Positions 15,550 through 23,574 of a stretch of 64,000 nucleotides of DNA are shown here, one piece after another. Below the pieces are notes generated by a model. It saw nothing but the letters and a program-made list of their open reading frames with translations, ran no database searches and was not told the DNA's origin. The stretch covers positions 930,001 through 994,000 of the forward strand of contig NZ_KB894093.1 of NCBI RefSeq assembly GCF_000374305.1, read 5' to 3'. The position numbers and the translations under genes were made by a program. The DNA is from Actinomadura flavalba DSM 45200 (GTDB lineage: Bacteria > Actinomycetota > Actinomycetes > Streptosporangiales > Streptosporangiaceae). Position 1 is the stretch's first letter. The number at the start of each line of letters is the position of its first letter.

Positions 15550-15562
15550 TCGACAAGCACTG

Positions 15563-15596
15563 AAAACGCCCCGTAGTCATTGGCACGGGGCGTTTT
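15563..15596. terminator. Bidirectional intrinsic terminator
   Basis: A perfect 12-bp stem, AAAACGCCCCGT with ACGGGGCGTTTT, and a 10-base loop; A-runs and T-runs lie on the two sides. It lies between the tRNA remnant and the 3' end of the truncated integrase, so it can stop transcription from both directions. Confidence 0.85.
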
Positions 15597-15610
15597 TGAC
15601 AGCAACGGCC

Positions 15611-15975
15611 TCAGCCGAGCGCATCCCCCAGCTTCCGTAGAGCCGCCTTCTTCTCATCCAGCGCGGCATGGGCGTAAATCGTCATCGTGACGTCGATATC
15701 GCTGTGCCCGACGATCTCCCGGACCACGTGCGGCGGCACACCCAGATCGAGCAGCAGCAAGACGCAGGTGTGGCGCATGTCGTGGAGCCGCAGCGAGCCC
15801 AGGCCGGCCGCTTGGGGGATGCGGCTCCAGCTACGACGAAGGTTGTCCGGCTCCATCGGCGTTCCGAGCCAGGAGGGGAAGACCAGGCCGTGTTCCTGCC
15901 AGTGGGGCCAGGCGTCGGCCGACTCGGTGTGCTGCTTGACCCGGCGCTCGCGCAGCGCCATCACGCACAGGTCCG
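15611..15975 (-). pseudogene. Integrase C-terminal fragment of a second tandem AICE
   Basis: About 121 codons homologous to the C-terminus of the integrase at 1-1309: DLCVMALRERRVKQ, RLHDMRHTCVLLLLDLG, GHSDIDVTMTIYAHAALDEKKAALRKLGDALG. It keeps the HxxR and Tyr boxes but lacks the N-terminal two thirds, including Arg I, so it cannot be active. It differs from the left integrase at several positions, so it comes from a related element and is not a fresh duplication. At about 15975 the homology stops abruptly and plus-strand HAD sequence begins. Confidence 0.9.
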
Positions 15976-16398
15976 CGGCATATGCCTCACTTGGTTCGCT
16001 GCCGCAGCGCGGTCGTGGACGGGCTTGCGCTTCTGTGGGCTGCCGGGTGGAAGGTGGGTGTGGTCACCAATGGGACGGCGGACAATCAGCTTGGGAAGGC
16101 TCAGCGAACGGGGCTGGTCGCTGTCGTCGACGCGTACGTGCTGTCAGGCCTCGAAAGCGTCCGTAAGCCGAACAGCAGGCTGTTCGAGGTCGCCGCTCAG
16201 CGGTGCGGCATGACGCTGGCCGGCGGTGGATGGATGGTCGGTGACCACCCGATCGCCGACATCGGCGGAAGACGAACCGCCGGCTTGCGCGCGGTATGGA
16301 TCGAACGGGACACCTGGCCCAGCCAGGAGCACGCGGCCGATCACGTCGTCACCGGCGTACTCCGAGCTATCCGAATCATGCAGCAGCACCACGTCTAG
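15976..16398 (+). pseudogene. HAD hydrolase fragment, 5'-truncated
   Basis: Homologous to the C-terminal two thirds of the HAD protein at 14296-14946, from MPHLVRCRSAVV through VTNGTADN, RKPNSRLFEV and MVGDHPIADIGG to the end. The nucleophile motif DLDHT is missing because the 5' part was lost at the junction with the integrase fragment. An ATG at 15982 leaves an open frame of 138 codons, but without motif I no phosphatase activity is expected. The copy has diverged clearly from the intact gene. Confidence 0.9.
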
Positions 16399-16611
16399 CC
16401 TTAAGACAACGCCCCAGCGCCGACCCCGCCACCGACCCACACCCAACACCGCCCAGCCTTGTTGGACATGATGCGGTGCCGACGGGGCGGGATGGCATTG
16501 GACGGCGGTGGATGTGCGGGAGAGCGACACCCCCTCAGCGGACGTCGGGCGTCCGTTCTGGACGCGTCTCAAGCTTGCTAAGAATCAAGAGGCCGACGAT
16601 ACGATCGCGCT

Positions 16612-16860
16612 GTGGACGAGGCAGAGGCGAGCGCGCGCATGTGGCGGAGCCAGGTTCGTCGCCGTGGGACGGTCGAGCAGGACAGGGAAGCTCTGGCGCG
16701 TCTTATCGAGCACGATGCCGACCCGTTCGAGGTCGAGTTGTACGAGCTGGCGGCCGACCCGCGTTTGTTGTTCGTGGACCGCGCTCAGCGACGTCGAGCC
16801 GGGCAGTACGAGCGGCACGTGCGGCGGCTCGAAGCTCGACGCCAGCACCGACGAAGCTGA
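16612..16860 (+). CDS. Small AICE-end protein, copy 2 (82 aa)
   Basis: A paralogue of the gene at 15155-15403 with the same length, GTG start and C-terminal basic tail (MDEAEASARMWRSQVRRRGTV; RRLEARRQHRRS). It survives intact on the otherwise gutted second element. Differences fall mostly on exchangeable residues, consistent with selection on the protein before or after the deletion. Function unknown. Confidence 0.65.
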   Translation: MDEAEASARMWRSQVRRRGTVEQDREALARLIEHDADPFEVELYELAADPRLLFVDRAQRRRAGQYERHVRRLEARRQHRRS

Positions 16861-16879
16861 CGACAACCCGCACGCGGCG

Positions 16880-17200
16880 GAACAAGAACCTCGACGCACG
16901 TCTGTACCAGGCTGCCATCACCTCCTTCATCCTCCATCTTCAGGCCGAATGGAAGTCGCCCGAGACCGTCTGAACCTACGTCGAAGCGGCGCGATGGTTC
17001 GCGGCCTAGCATCTGTGCTCCACGGCCCGCACCGGCTGGGAAGGCGGGAGCGCCGACGAAGAGTTGCCCGATCCAATGGTCAAGCTGGAGCCGCCTAACG
17101 TCGGCGAGATGATCGGTCCGGTTTTCGTCACCACCGAATTCGACGAGTCCTCACGACTTGTGCGGGCCGTTGCTTCTGCTGAGCCGCGCTGGCCGGGGAT
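16880..17200 (+). pseudogene. Decayed tyrosine recombinase, N-terminal part
   Basis: Translation of this stretch gives AAITSFILHLQAEWKSPETV, a stop, TYVEAARWFAA, a stop, then TARTGWEG, EELPDPMVKLEPPNVGE and GPVFVTTEFDE. These blocks match the SAM-like N-terminal domain and the linker of phage integrase/XerC-type recombinases. Two stops and a missing middle show it is dead, and the catalytic half is absent. It is unrelated in detail to the AICE integrase, so it is a relic of another mobile element at the same spot. Confidence 0.65.
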
Positions 17201-17286
17201 TGTGGTCGTCGTGCCTGGCGGATGGGTGGGTGTATCGCCAAGGTGCGGCGCTGAGGTGGTGGTGTGGGTGGTTGCTGGAGGGTGGG

Positions 17287-19113
17287 TCAGGCTGGATCTT
17301 GGTAGGTGGAGGCTTGGAGGGTGTAGAGGTCGGCGTAGGGGCCGTTGGCTTTGAGGAGGGTGGAGTGGGTGCCGTGTTCGGCGATGCGGCCGTTGGCCAG
17401 GACGTAGATGTGGTCCGCCTCGCGGACGGTGTTGAAGCGGTGGGAGACGAGGAGGACGGTGCGGTCGGCCAGGAGGGTGCGGAGGCGTTGGAAGAGGTCG
17501 TGCTCGGCGCGGGCGTCGAGGGTGGCGGTGGGTTCGTCGAGGATGACGAAGGGGGCGTCGCGGAAGAACGCGCGGGCCAGGGCCACGCGTTGCCACTGGC
17601 CGCCTGACAGGTCCACGCCGCCCGCGAACTGCGGGCCGAGCAGGGTCGCGTAGCCGTTGGGGAGGGCGCGCAGGAACGGGTCGGCGCCGGCCATCGCGGC
17701 GGCGTGTTCGACGGCCGCGTCGTCGGCGGTGTGCTGCCAGCGGCCCATGGCGACGTTGTCGGCCGCGGAGAGCAGATAGCGCAGGTAGTCCTGGAAGAGG
17801 ACGGCGATGGACGCGCGCAGGGCGTCCGGGTCGACGTCGGCGACGTCCACGCCGTCGTAGCGGATATGTCCCGACTGCGGCCGGTACAGGTGGGACAGCA
17901 GTTTGGCGAGCGTCGTCTTGCCCGAGCCGTTCTCGCCGACGAGCGCCACCACCTGGCCCGCGTGGATCTCCAGGTCGATGCCGCACAGCGCCGGACGGTC
18001 CGACGACGGATACGTGAAGCTCAGGTTCTCCACCGTCAGCCGCCGGAACGGTGGCGGCGCCGGCCGCGGCGCGGCCACGGCGCCCGGGGGCTCCAGGAAT
18101 CGGCCCATGTCGTCGATGAACGGCGCCGCCTCGAAGAGCTGGTCGGTCCCGGCGGCGCCGGTGCGGAGCCGGGACGCGAGGAGCAGCACGGCCGTGACGG
18201 CCGCGCCCGCGTCGGCGACGGGCATCCGCCCCGCCGCCGCGAGCGCGACGACGGGCCCGACGACCGCCGCGAGCGCCAGCCCGCTGACGAACCGCGCCGC
18301 CAGCGTGACCCGCAGGCGGCGGTGGGCCGTCCGCCGGATCTCGGTGAGACGCTCGTCGGTACGCCGGTCCCAGCGGCGCCGCAGGTAGGGGGCGAGCCCG
18401 AACGCGCGGACCTCGACGGCCGACCGCCGGTCGGTGAGGACGTCGAGCAGGTAGCTGCGTTCGCGTTCGGCGGGGGTGAGCCGGAACAGCGCGTCGAACA
18501 GGAGCTGCCCGCTCTTCAGGCTCGCCAGCCAGAGCGGGACGCCCGCGAGCAGCGTCGCCGGGACGAGCCACGGTTCGATCGTGGCGAGCGCCAGCGCGAC
18601 GCCCGCCGTGGCCATCAGCGCGGCGCCGAGCGCGCCGAGCCCCTGCACGAGCTGGTGCGGGCGGATGCGGGCGCTCATCGACGCCCTTTCGAGCCGGTTG
18701 TGGAAGTCGGGACGCTCGAACTGTTCGAGGTCGGCGGCGCAGGCGACGTCGAGGATGCGTCCCATGGCGTGCCGGTTGACGAGTTCGCTGAGGACGTCGT
18801 CGCGGGACGCGGCGACGGCGGTGGCGACGCCGATCGCGCCGAGCAGGCCGAGGACGACGACGGCCTGCGGCAGCGCGCCGCGCGCGTCGCCCGCGAGGAC
18901 GCGGGTCAGCAGCTCGTGCCCGCCGACGAGCGGCAGCACGAGCCCGAGCCCGGCGACGGCCTGGAGCGCGGTGACGAGCAGGAACTCGCGCGGCGCCGCC
19001 GCCAGGACGAGCCTGACGGCGGCGGCGACGAGGGCGGGGAGCCGCCGCAGTTCGATCTTCGGCGGCTGGGTCAGTTCGGCGGCCGTGAGCGGCGCGGACC
19101 CGGTGGCGGTCAT
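17287..19113 (-). CDS. ABC exporter (fused permease-ATPase) of graspetide locus 1
   Basis: A 608-residue half-transporter. About six membrane helices fill residues 25-330, and the ATPase domain has Walker A VGENGSGKTT (about residue 394), signature LSGGQWQRV (about 499) and Walker B FVILDEPTA (about 522). It probably works as a homodimer exporting the modified peptide. Its ATG directly abuts the stop of the ATP-grasp ligase, so they form one operon. No peptidase C39 domain is present, so leader removal must be done elsewhere. Confidence 0.88.
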   Translation of the reverse strand: MTATGSAPLTAAELTQPPKIELRRLPALVAAAVRLVLAAAPREFLLVTALQAVAGLGLVLPLVGGHELLTRVLAGDARGALPQAVVVLGLLGAIGVATAVAASRDDVLSELVNRHAMGRILDVACAADLEQFERPDFHNRLERASMSARIRPHQLVQGLGALGAALMATAGVALALATIEPWLVPATLLAGVPLWLASLKSGQLLFDALFRLTPAERERSYLLDVLTDRRSAVEVRAFGLAPYLRRRWDRRTDERLTEIRRTAHRRLRVTLAARFVSGLALAAVVGPVVALAAAGRMPVADAGAAVTAVLLLASRLRTGAAGTDQLFEAAPFIDDMGRFLEPPGAVAAPRPAPPPFRRLTVENLSFTYPSSDRPALCGIDLEIHAGQVVALVGENGSGKTTLAKLLSHLYRPQSGHIRYDGVDVADVDPDALRASIAVLFQDYLRYLLSAADNVAMGRWQHTADDAAVEHAAAMAGADPFLRALPNGYATLLGPQFAGGVDLSGGQWQRVALARAFFRDAPFVILDEPTATLDARAEHDLFQRLRTLLADRTVLLVSHRFNTVREADHIYVLANGRIAEHGTHSTLLKANGPYADLYTLQASTYQDPA

Positions 19114-20136
19114 CTAGTAGCCGACCTGCTCCACGTCACCGCGCCGGAACCGTTCTCCCTTCATCAGGACGTCGGCGATGCGGTCGCTCATGGGCAGGCC
19201 GAGGTCGTTCTGCATCCACATGAACTGGCCGTTGGGATTGGCCTCCAGGAAGACGTACTCGCCGTCGGGGGTGACGATGAAGTCGACGGCGGCGTAGACG
19301 ATTCCGAGTTCGTCGAGCAGCGCCTGCGTCTGCTTGACGACCTGGTCGGGAAGCGGCCGGTAGTCGCCGTAGGCCATCTCGGTGTCGGCCCGCCAGTCCA
19401 CCTCGGTCGTCGCGTTGGACTGCGAGTCCACGACGACGGGGAAGTAGGTGTTGCCGATGACGGTGAGGCGCACTTCGTACGCCTTTTCGATGTACTCCTG
19501 GAACTGGCAGGTGGTGTGCCGGACGCGGCCCAGGTGGTCGCGCGCCTCGTCGCCGATGACGGTGGTGAAGAGTCCGGACGGGAAGGCGCCCGGGTAGTGG
19601 ATCACCCCGCCGCTCAGCGATTTGTAGACGACCTTTCCGTCCTCGCGTTCCAGGAGCCCCGCGACCTGGTCGGGGTCGTTGGTGAGGAGCGTTCTCGGGG
19701 TGCGCAGGCCCGTCCGTTTGGCGAGCGTGAGCTGGTAGGGCTTGAGGTCGGCGACGGCGTCGAGGTCGGGCCGGTTCATCCAGAGGCAGTCGGTGGAGCG
19801 CAGGATTCCGCCGACGCCGATGAGCGCTTCATAGCGCGAGAACTCCTGTTCGGCCCGGCTCATCTCGGTGCCGAAGTCGAAGGACGTGGGCCGCCGGTAC
19901 CAGACGCCCGCGAGGGCGCCGAGGTCCATTTCGCGGTCGATCTCGCCGTCGCGGTGCCGGAGCACCTGGAATTCGTCGCCGAAGTCGGAGCTGGTGAAAC
20001 TCAGCCGGTGCGGGAAGTAGCTGAGATCCAGCCGTACGACCCGGGCGCCCTTGGCGTTGAGACTGCGGACGACCGGGTCGACGGTGGGATCGAAGTCCTG
20101 CGTCAGGATCAGGACCTCGGTCTGGGGATCGGTCAT
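19114..20136 (-). CDS. ATP-grasp graspetide synthetase (MvdC/MvdD-like), locus 1
   Basis: A 340-residue ATP-grasp ligase that joins side-chain carboxylates of Asp/Glu to Ser/Thr hydroxyls or Lys amines in a precursor peptide, using ATP. The N-terminal domain (VLILTQDFDPTVDPVV) and the conserved VWYRRPTSFDF block are typical of the microviridin-maturase type. The ATP/Mg site lies in GKVVYKSLSGG, FQEYIEKAYEVRLTVIG and VFLEANPNGQFMWM (about residue 301). It lies between the two precursor genes and the exporter in one operon. Confidence 0.92.
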   Translation of the reverse strand: MTDPQTEVLILTQDFDPTVDPVVRSLNAKGARVVRLDLSYFPHRLSFTSSDFGDEFQVLRHRDGEIDREMDLGALAGVWYRRPTSFDFGTEMSRAEQEFSRYEALIGVGGILRSTDCLWMNRPDLDAVADLKPYQLTLAKRTGLRTPRTLLTNDPDQVAGLLEREDGKVVYKSLSGGVIHYPGAFPSGLFTTVIGDEARDHLGRVRHTTCQFQEYIEKAYEVRLTVIGNTYFPVVVDSQSNATTEVDWRADTEMAYGDYRPLPDQVVKQTQALLDELGIVYAAVDFIVTPDGEYVFLEANPNGQFMWMQNDLGLPMSDRIADVLMKGERFRRGDVEQVGY

Positions 20137-20139
20137 GCG

Positions 20140-20451
20140 TCAGGCGCAGAGGTCGTCGAGGACGCGGTCGGTGCTGCCGATGCCGGTCTTGGTGTAGGAG
20201 CTGTAGCCGGCGACGACGTCCTCGCCGTCGGCGCCGCGCCAGGTCTGGCTGACCGGGTCGTAGTGCCCGGCCTGCGGGTCGCCGTCGGCGTCGGCGCGCT
20301 TCTCGGTGCCCCAGGGGGTGGAGTAGGCGTAGCCGAAGGGGCGCTCGTCGCCGTCGGTGGACGGCACGTCCTGCGGGTCGAAGACGGCGTGGTCGGGGGA
20401 GATGAACGCGCGGGTGGTGCGCAGCGGGGGGCGCGTGAGGACGATGGACAT
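20140..20451 (-). CDS. Graspetide precursor peptide A1
   Basis: A 103-residue peptide. The leader part contains PFGYAYSTPWG and GHYDPVSQTWRG, a pattern like the putative ATP-grasp-modified RiPP family: aromatic motif, then a DPxxQxW box about 30 residues later. The probable core is the C-terminal 30 residues, rich in possible donors and acceptors (SSYTKTGIGSTDRVLDDL). It lies four bases upstream of the ligase gene. The crosslink pattern cannot be read from the sequence. Confidence 0.8.
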   Translation of the reverse strand: MSIVLTRPPLRTTRAFISPDHAVFDPQDVPSTDGDERPFGYAYSTPWGTEKRADADGDPQAGHYDPVSQTWRGADGEDVVAGYSSYTKTGIGSTDRVLDDLCA

Positions 20452-20482
20452 GCGCGTGCCTTTCTCGTGGATGGCGAGAATG

Positions 20483-20788
20483 TCAGGACGTGGTCGGCTC
20501 GGTGATTCCGATGAGACCGGTGATCTGCCCGGAGAAGATCCAGGTCTGCTCGACCGGATCGAATCGGCCCGCGGTCATCCGCAGTTCCGCTTCGGGCTCG
20601 TACGCGTTGTCGTGGTCGAAGAGATAGGCGAACGGTGCCGTCGCGCTGGTGCGTGTCCGCGCGCGGGACACGCTCGGTCGGGCGGGCACGACCATGACGT
20701 CGCCGTCGAGCTCGGAACGGTCCAGTCGGAGGAAGGTCGGCCAGCGGTGGAGGTCGGACGTGGCGGTGGGTTCCGGCTCTCGGGTCAT
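20483..20788 (-). CDS. Graspetide precursor peptide A2
   Basis: A 101-residue peptide that shares only the recognition blocks with A1: PFAYLFDHDNAYEPE and GRFDPVEQTWIFSG. The putative core after that box is short (QITGLIGITEPTTS), with Thr hydroxyls and one Glu, so it would form at most one ester from carboxylate side chains. A GGGAGGG ribosome-binding site lies upstream of the ATG at 20788. First gene of the operon. Confidence 0.75.
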   Translation of the reverse strand: MTREPEPTATSDLHRWPTFLRLDRSELDGDVMVVPARPSVSRARTRTSATAPFAYLFDHDNAYEPEAELRMTAGRFDPVEQTWIFSGQITGLIGITEPTTS

Positions 20789-20994
20789 GTGGATGGGCCC
20801 TCCCGAAGATCCCCGGTAACCCCGCGACCAAGATCAAGGTGACATGATCGTTCTCGCCCGACAACCCGTGATCATGGCCGCATCCGGCCGTCTCCGGCCC
20901 TTGCCCTCCGGTCCCGACAGGCACTCGCGGGCGGCCGTCACGGCGTCGGTCACGGGCCTGTCCAGGCGCGTCCCGGCCGCCCGCGCGGCCCCAG

Positions 20995-21807
20995 TCAGAG
21001 GGCCTGGGGGGTGTGGACGGCCCAGTCGACCGGGTGGAGGGAGTGGGTGCCCGTCAGGCCCTTGAGGGACGTCGTGCGGGACTCGGTGGTGCGGAAGGCG
21101 GCGGGGTCGGGGAGGGCGTCGAGGACTTCTTCCGTGATGAGGATTTCTTCGGCTTTCGCCTGGGCGGCCACGCGGGCGGCCAGGGCCACCGTGCGGCCGA
21201 AGTAGTCGCCGTTGCGGGAGACGGCCGGGCCGCGGTGCAGGCCGATGCGGACGGCGATGGGCGTCTTGCGCAGGGCGCCCTTGGGGCGGGCCGCCAGCGC
21301 GTGCTGGATCGCGATGGCGGCGGTGAGGGCCTGCGCGGGCGTGCTGAACGCGATCATGAAGCCGTCGCCCTGCGACTTCACGATGTAGCCCTTGTGCGGC
21401 TCGATGTGGCGGCGGACCAGGGCGTCGTGCGCCTTGAGCAGGCGGACCCACCCCTTGTCGCCGAGCTGTTCGTTGAGCGCGGTGGAGTTCTCGATGTCGG
21501 TGAACATGAACGTGACGGTGCCGTCGGACGCCGTGACGCGCAGCAGCCCGGCCCGGTCCTCGGCGGCCCAGCGGGCGAGGTCGTCCAGGGAGCTCATGAG
21601 CAGGCCGCCGACGCCGTGGCGGCGCAGCCGGGACGCGGTGGTCCGCGCGAGCTGGACGGCCTTGTGCGTCCCCTGCAACGGCGTCGACTCGGGACGGGGA
21701 CGCGTCGAGGCCAGCAGCCGGTCGTAACGACGGCGCTGACGCACCAGCAGAACCGCCAGGACGCCCGCCGCCCCGGACGCGACGACGGCGACCACGGAGA
21801 CGACCAC
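20995..21807 (-). CDS. Membrane-anchored class III adenylate/guanylate cyclase
   Basis: A 270-residue protein. One N-terminal membrane helix (VVSVVAVVASGAAGVLAVLLV) is followed by a short cytoplasmic linker and a class III cyclase domain from about residue 95. Metal-binding Asp residues lie in FMFTDIENSTALNE and VKSQGDGFMIAFS; RIGLHRGPAV and DYFGRTVALAARV complete the fold. It probably makes cyclic AMP or GMP. The start is GTG; no ATG lies nearer the GGGAGG upstream. It lies alone between graspetide locus 1 and the iron locus. Confidence 0.88.
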   Translation of the reverse strand: MVVSVVAVVASGAAGVLAVLLVRQRRRYDRLLASTRPRPESTPLQGTHKAVQLARTTASRLRRHGVGGLLMSSLDDLARWAAEDRAGLLRVTASDGTVTFMFTDIENSTALNEQLGDKGWVRLLKAHDALVRRHIEPHKGYIVKSQGDGFMIAFSTPAQALTAAIAIQHALAARPKGALRKTPIAVRIGLHRGPAVSRNGDYFGRTVALAARVAAQAKAEEILITEEVLDALPDPAAFRTTESRTTSLKGLTGTHSLHPVDWAVHTPQAL

Positions 21808-21900
21808 CAGCCAGACGGTGACGATGACCCGCCTCCCTTCGTCGTGGCCTCGGAGCCCAGACTCTACCGATCGGTAACTTCCCCCGGAAGTCCCGGGTCG

Positions 21901-23574
21901 TCAGCGGGTCACGGCTGTGCGGTAGGGCGGGTTCTCGGTGAGGAGGTGGTGGTGGGGGCCCTCGGTGGTGATGGTGCCGGTGTCCAGGATGAGGACTCGG
22001 TCGGCGGCGGACAGGAGGGGTGGGCTGGTCGTGAGGACGACGGTGGTGCGGCCCCGGCGGAGGGTCGCGAGGTTGCGGGCGATGAGTTGTTCGGTCACGG
22101 CGTCGACGGCGGTCGTCGGGTCGTGCAGGACGAGGACGGCCGGGTCGGCGGCGAGGGCGCGGGCCAGCGAGAGGCGCTGCCGCTGGCCGCCGGACAGGTT
22201 CGCGCCGCGGTCGTGGACGGGATGGTCGAGGCCCGCGCGGTGCAGGGCGACGACGTCGGTGAGCAGGGACGCCTCCACCGCCTCGGGGACGCGCGTGGCC
22301 GTGCCGGACGGGTCGATGTTCGTGCGCAGCGTCCCGGCGAAGATCTCCGCGCCGGACGGGTTGACGAGCAGGTGCTCGCGCAGCGCCTCGACGGAGAGGT
22401 CGGCCAGCGGCCGCCCGCCGACGCGCACCGTGCCCGGGTAGGCGTCCGGCGGCACGGCGGCGGCGAGGACGGACGCCAGGTCGGCGGCGTCGCGCGGCCG
22501 GTACGCGGCGACGGCGACGAACTCGCCCGGCGCCACGCGGAACGTCAGCCCGTCCAGGCTGCCGTGGCTCACCCCGTCCACCACGAGGTCGCCGCCCGGG
22601 TCCGGACGGCCCGAACCGGGCGTCCGCACGGGCGGCGCCGCCAGCACGAGCGCCATCCGGTCGGCGGACGCGCGGGCGATCATCACGTACTTGGGCATCT
22701 CGGAGAACAGCTTCAGCGGTTCCATGATGAACTGCGCCAGCCCGACGGCCATGACGAGTTCACCGATGGTGACGCGGCCCTGGAAGGCCAGCCATCCCGC
22801 CGTCAGGGTGACGGCGGCGGCCAGCGTGGCGTTGAGGGCGAGGGCCGTCCCGGCGTAGACGCCGTTGGCCTTCGCCACCGTGACCGCCTGGTGCCGCGCC
22901 TCGGCGCTGACCGCGCGGTAGGAGCGGAACGCGGCGTGGTTGCCGCCGAAGCCGCGCAGCGGGCGCAGGCCGGTGATGAGGTCCGCGACCTTGGCTCCGG
23001 CGCGCGCGACGCGGGTCTGGTGCTCGCGGGTGCTCGCGCCGATGCGGCGGGACATGACGCTGAGGACCGTCAGGATCGCGGCGGTCCCGGCGATGACGAG
23101 CAGGCCGAGCCGGACGTCCGCGAGCCCGAGCGCCACCGCTGCGACCAGCACCGCCACCAGCGAGCTGATGAGCAGCGGGACGACCTCGATGATGTCGGCG
23201 GTCTGGTCGGCGTCCTCGGCGGCGATGGTGAGGATCTCGCCGGACTTCAGGTCGACGTCCCGCGCGACCGGCCGCAGGCCGCAGGCGGCGACGCGCACCC
23301 GCCAGCGGTGCGCCTCGGTCGTGTTGGCCTTCTGGAGCACGCGCATGCCGAACCGCCACGAGAACGACACCGTCGTGATGATCGCGGCGAGGGCGGCGAC
23401 GGCGACGGCGAGCGCGCCGGGGCTGCGGTCCCGCAGGGTGTGCTCGACGATCAGCCCGAGCGCGATGGGGAAGGCGGTCTCGGCCGCCTGGTAGAGGCCC
23501 ATGAGGGCGGTCCCGGCGGCCATCGCGCCCGCGTTCCGGCGCAGCGCGGTCCGCAGGATCGCGGCTCCCGTCAT
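21901..23574 (-). CDS. IrtB-like ABC half-transporter with degenerate ATP site
   Basis: A 557-residue membrane-ATPase protein with an exporter-type fold. The signature motif is perfect ([17 protein letters not shown], about residue 462). However, the Walker A position reads VAAYRPRDAADLASV with no GxxGxGK, and Walker B reads VLVLHDPTTAVD without the catalytic Glu. It therefore contributes only its signature to a composite site with the partner at 23571, overlapping by ATGA. In a siderophore locus this pair most likely imports or reduces ferric siderophore, as IrtAB does. Confidence 0.85.
   Translation of the reverse strand: MTGAAILRTALRRNAGAMAAGTALMGLYQAAETAFPIALGLIVEHTLRDRSPGALAVAVAALAAIITTVSFSWRFGMRVLQKANTTEAHRWRVRVAACGLRPVARDVDLKSGEILTIAAEDADQTADIIEVVPLLISSLVAVLVAAVALGLADVRLGLLVIAGTAAILTVLSVMSRRIGASTREHQTRVARAGAKVADLITGLRPLRGFGGNHAAFRSYRAVSAEARHQAVTVAKANGVYAGTALALNATLAAAVTLTAGWLAFQGRVTIGELVMAVGLAQFIMEPLKLFSEMPKYVMIARASADRMALVLAAPPVRTPGSGRPDPGGDLVVDGVSHGSLDGLTFRVAPGEFVAVAAYRPRDAADLASVLAAAVPPDAYPGTVRVGGRPLADLSVEALREHLLVNPSGAEIFAGTLRTNIDPSGTATRVPEAVEASLLTDVVALHRAGLDHPVHDRGANLSGGQRQRLSLARALAADPAVLVLHDPTTAVDAVTEQLIARNLATLRRGRTTVVLTTSPPLLSAADRVLILDTGTITTEGPHHHLLTENPPYRTAVTR

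Noticed and set aside
17704-20505. 933-codon open frame on the plus strand across graspetide locus 1
   Set aside because: It is antisense to three recognised genes, with Arg/Gly/Glu-rich content caused by high GC; no motif or ribosome-binding site.
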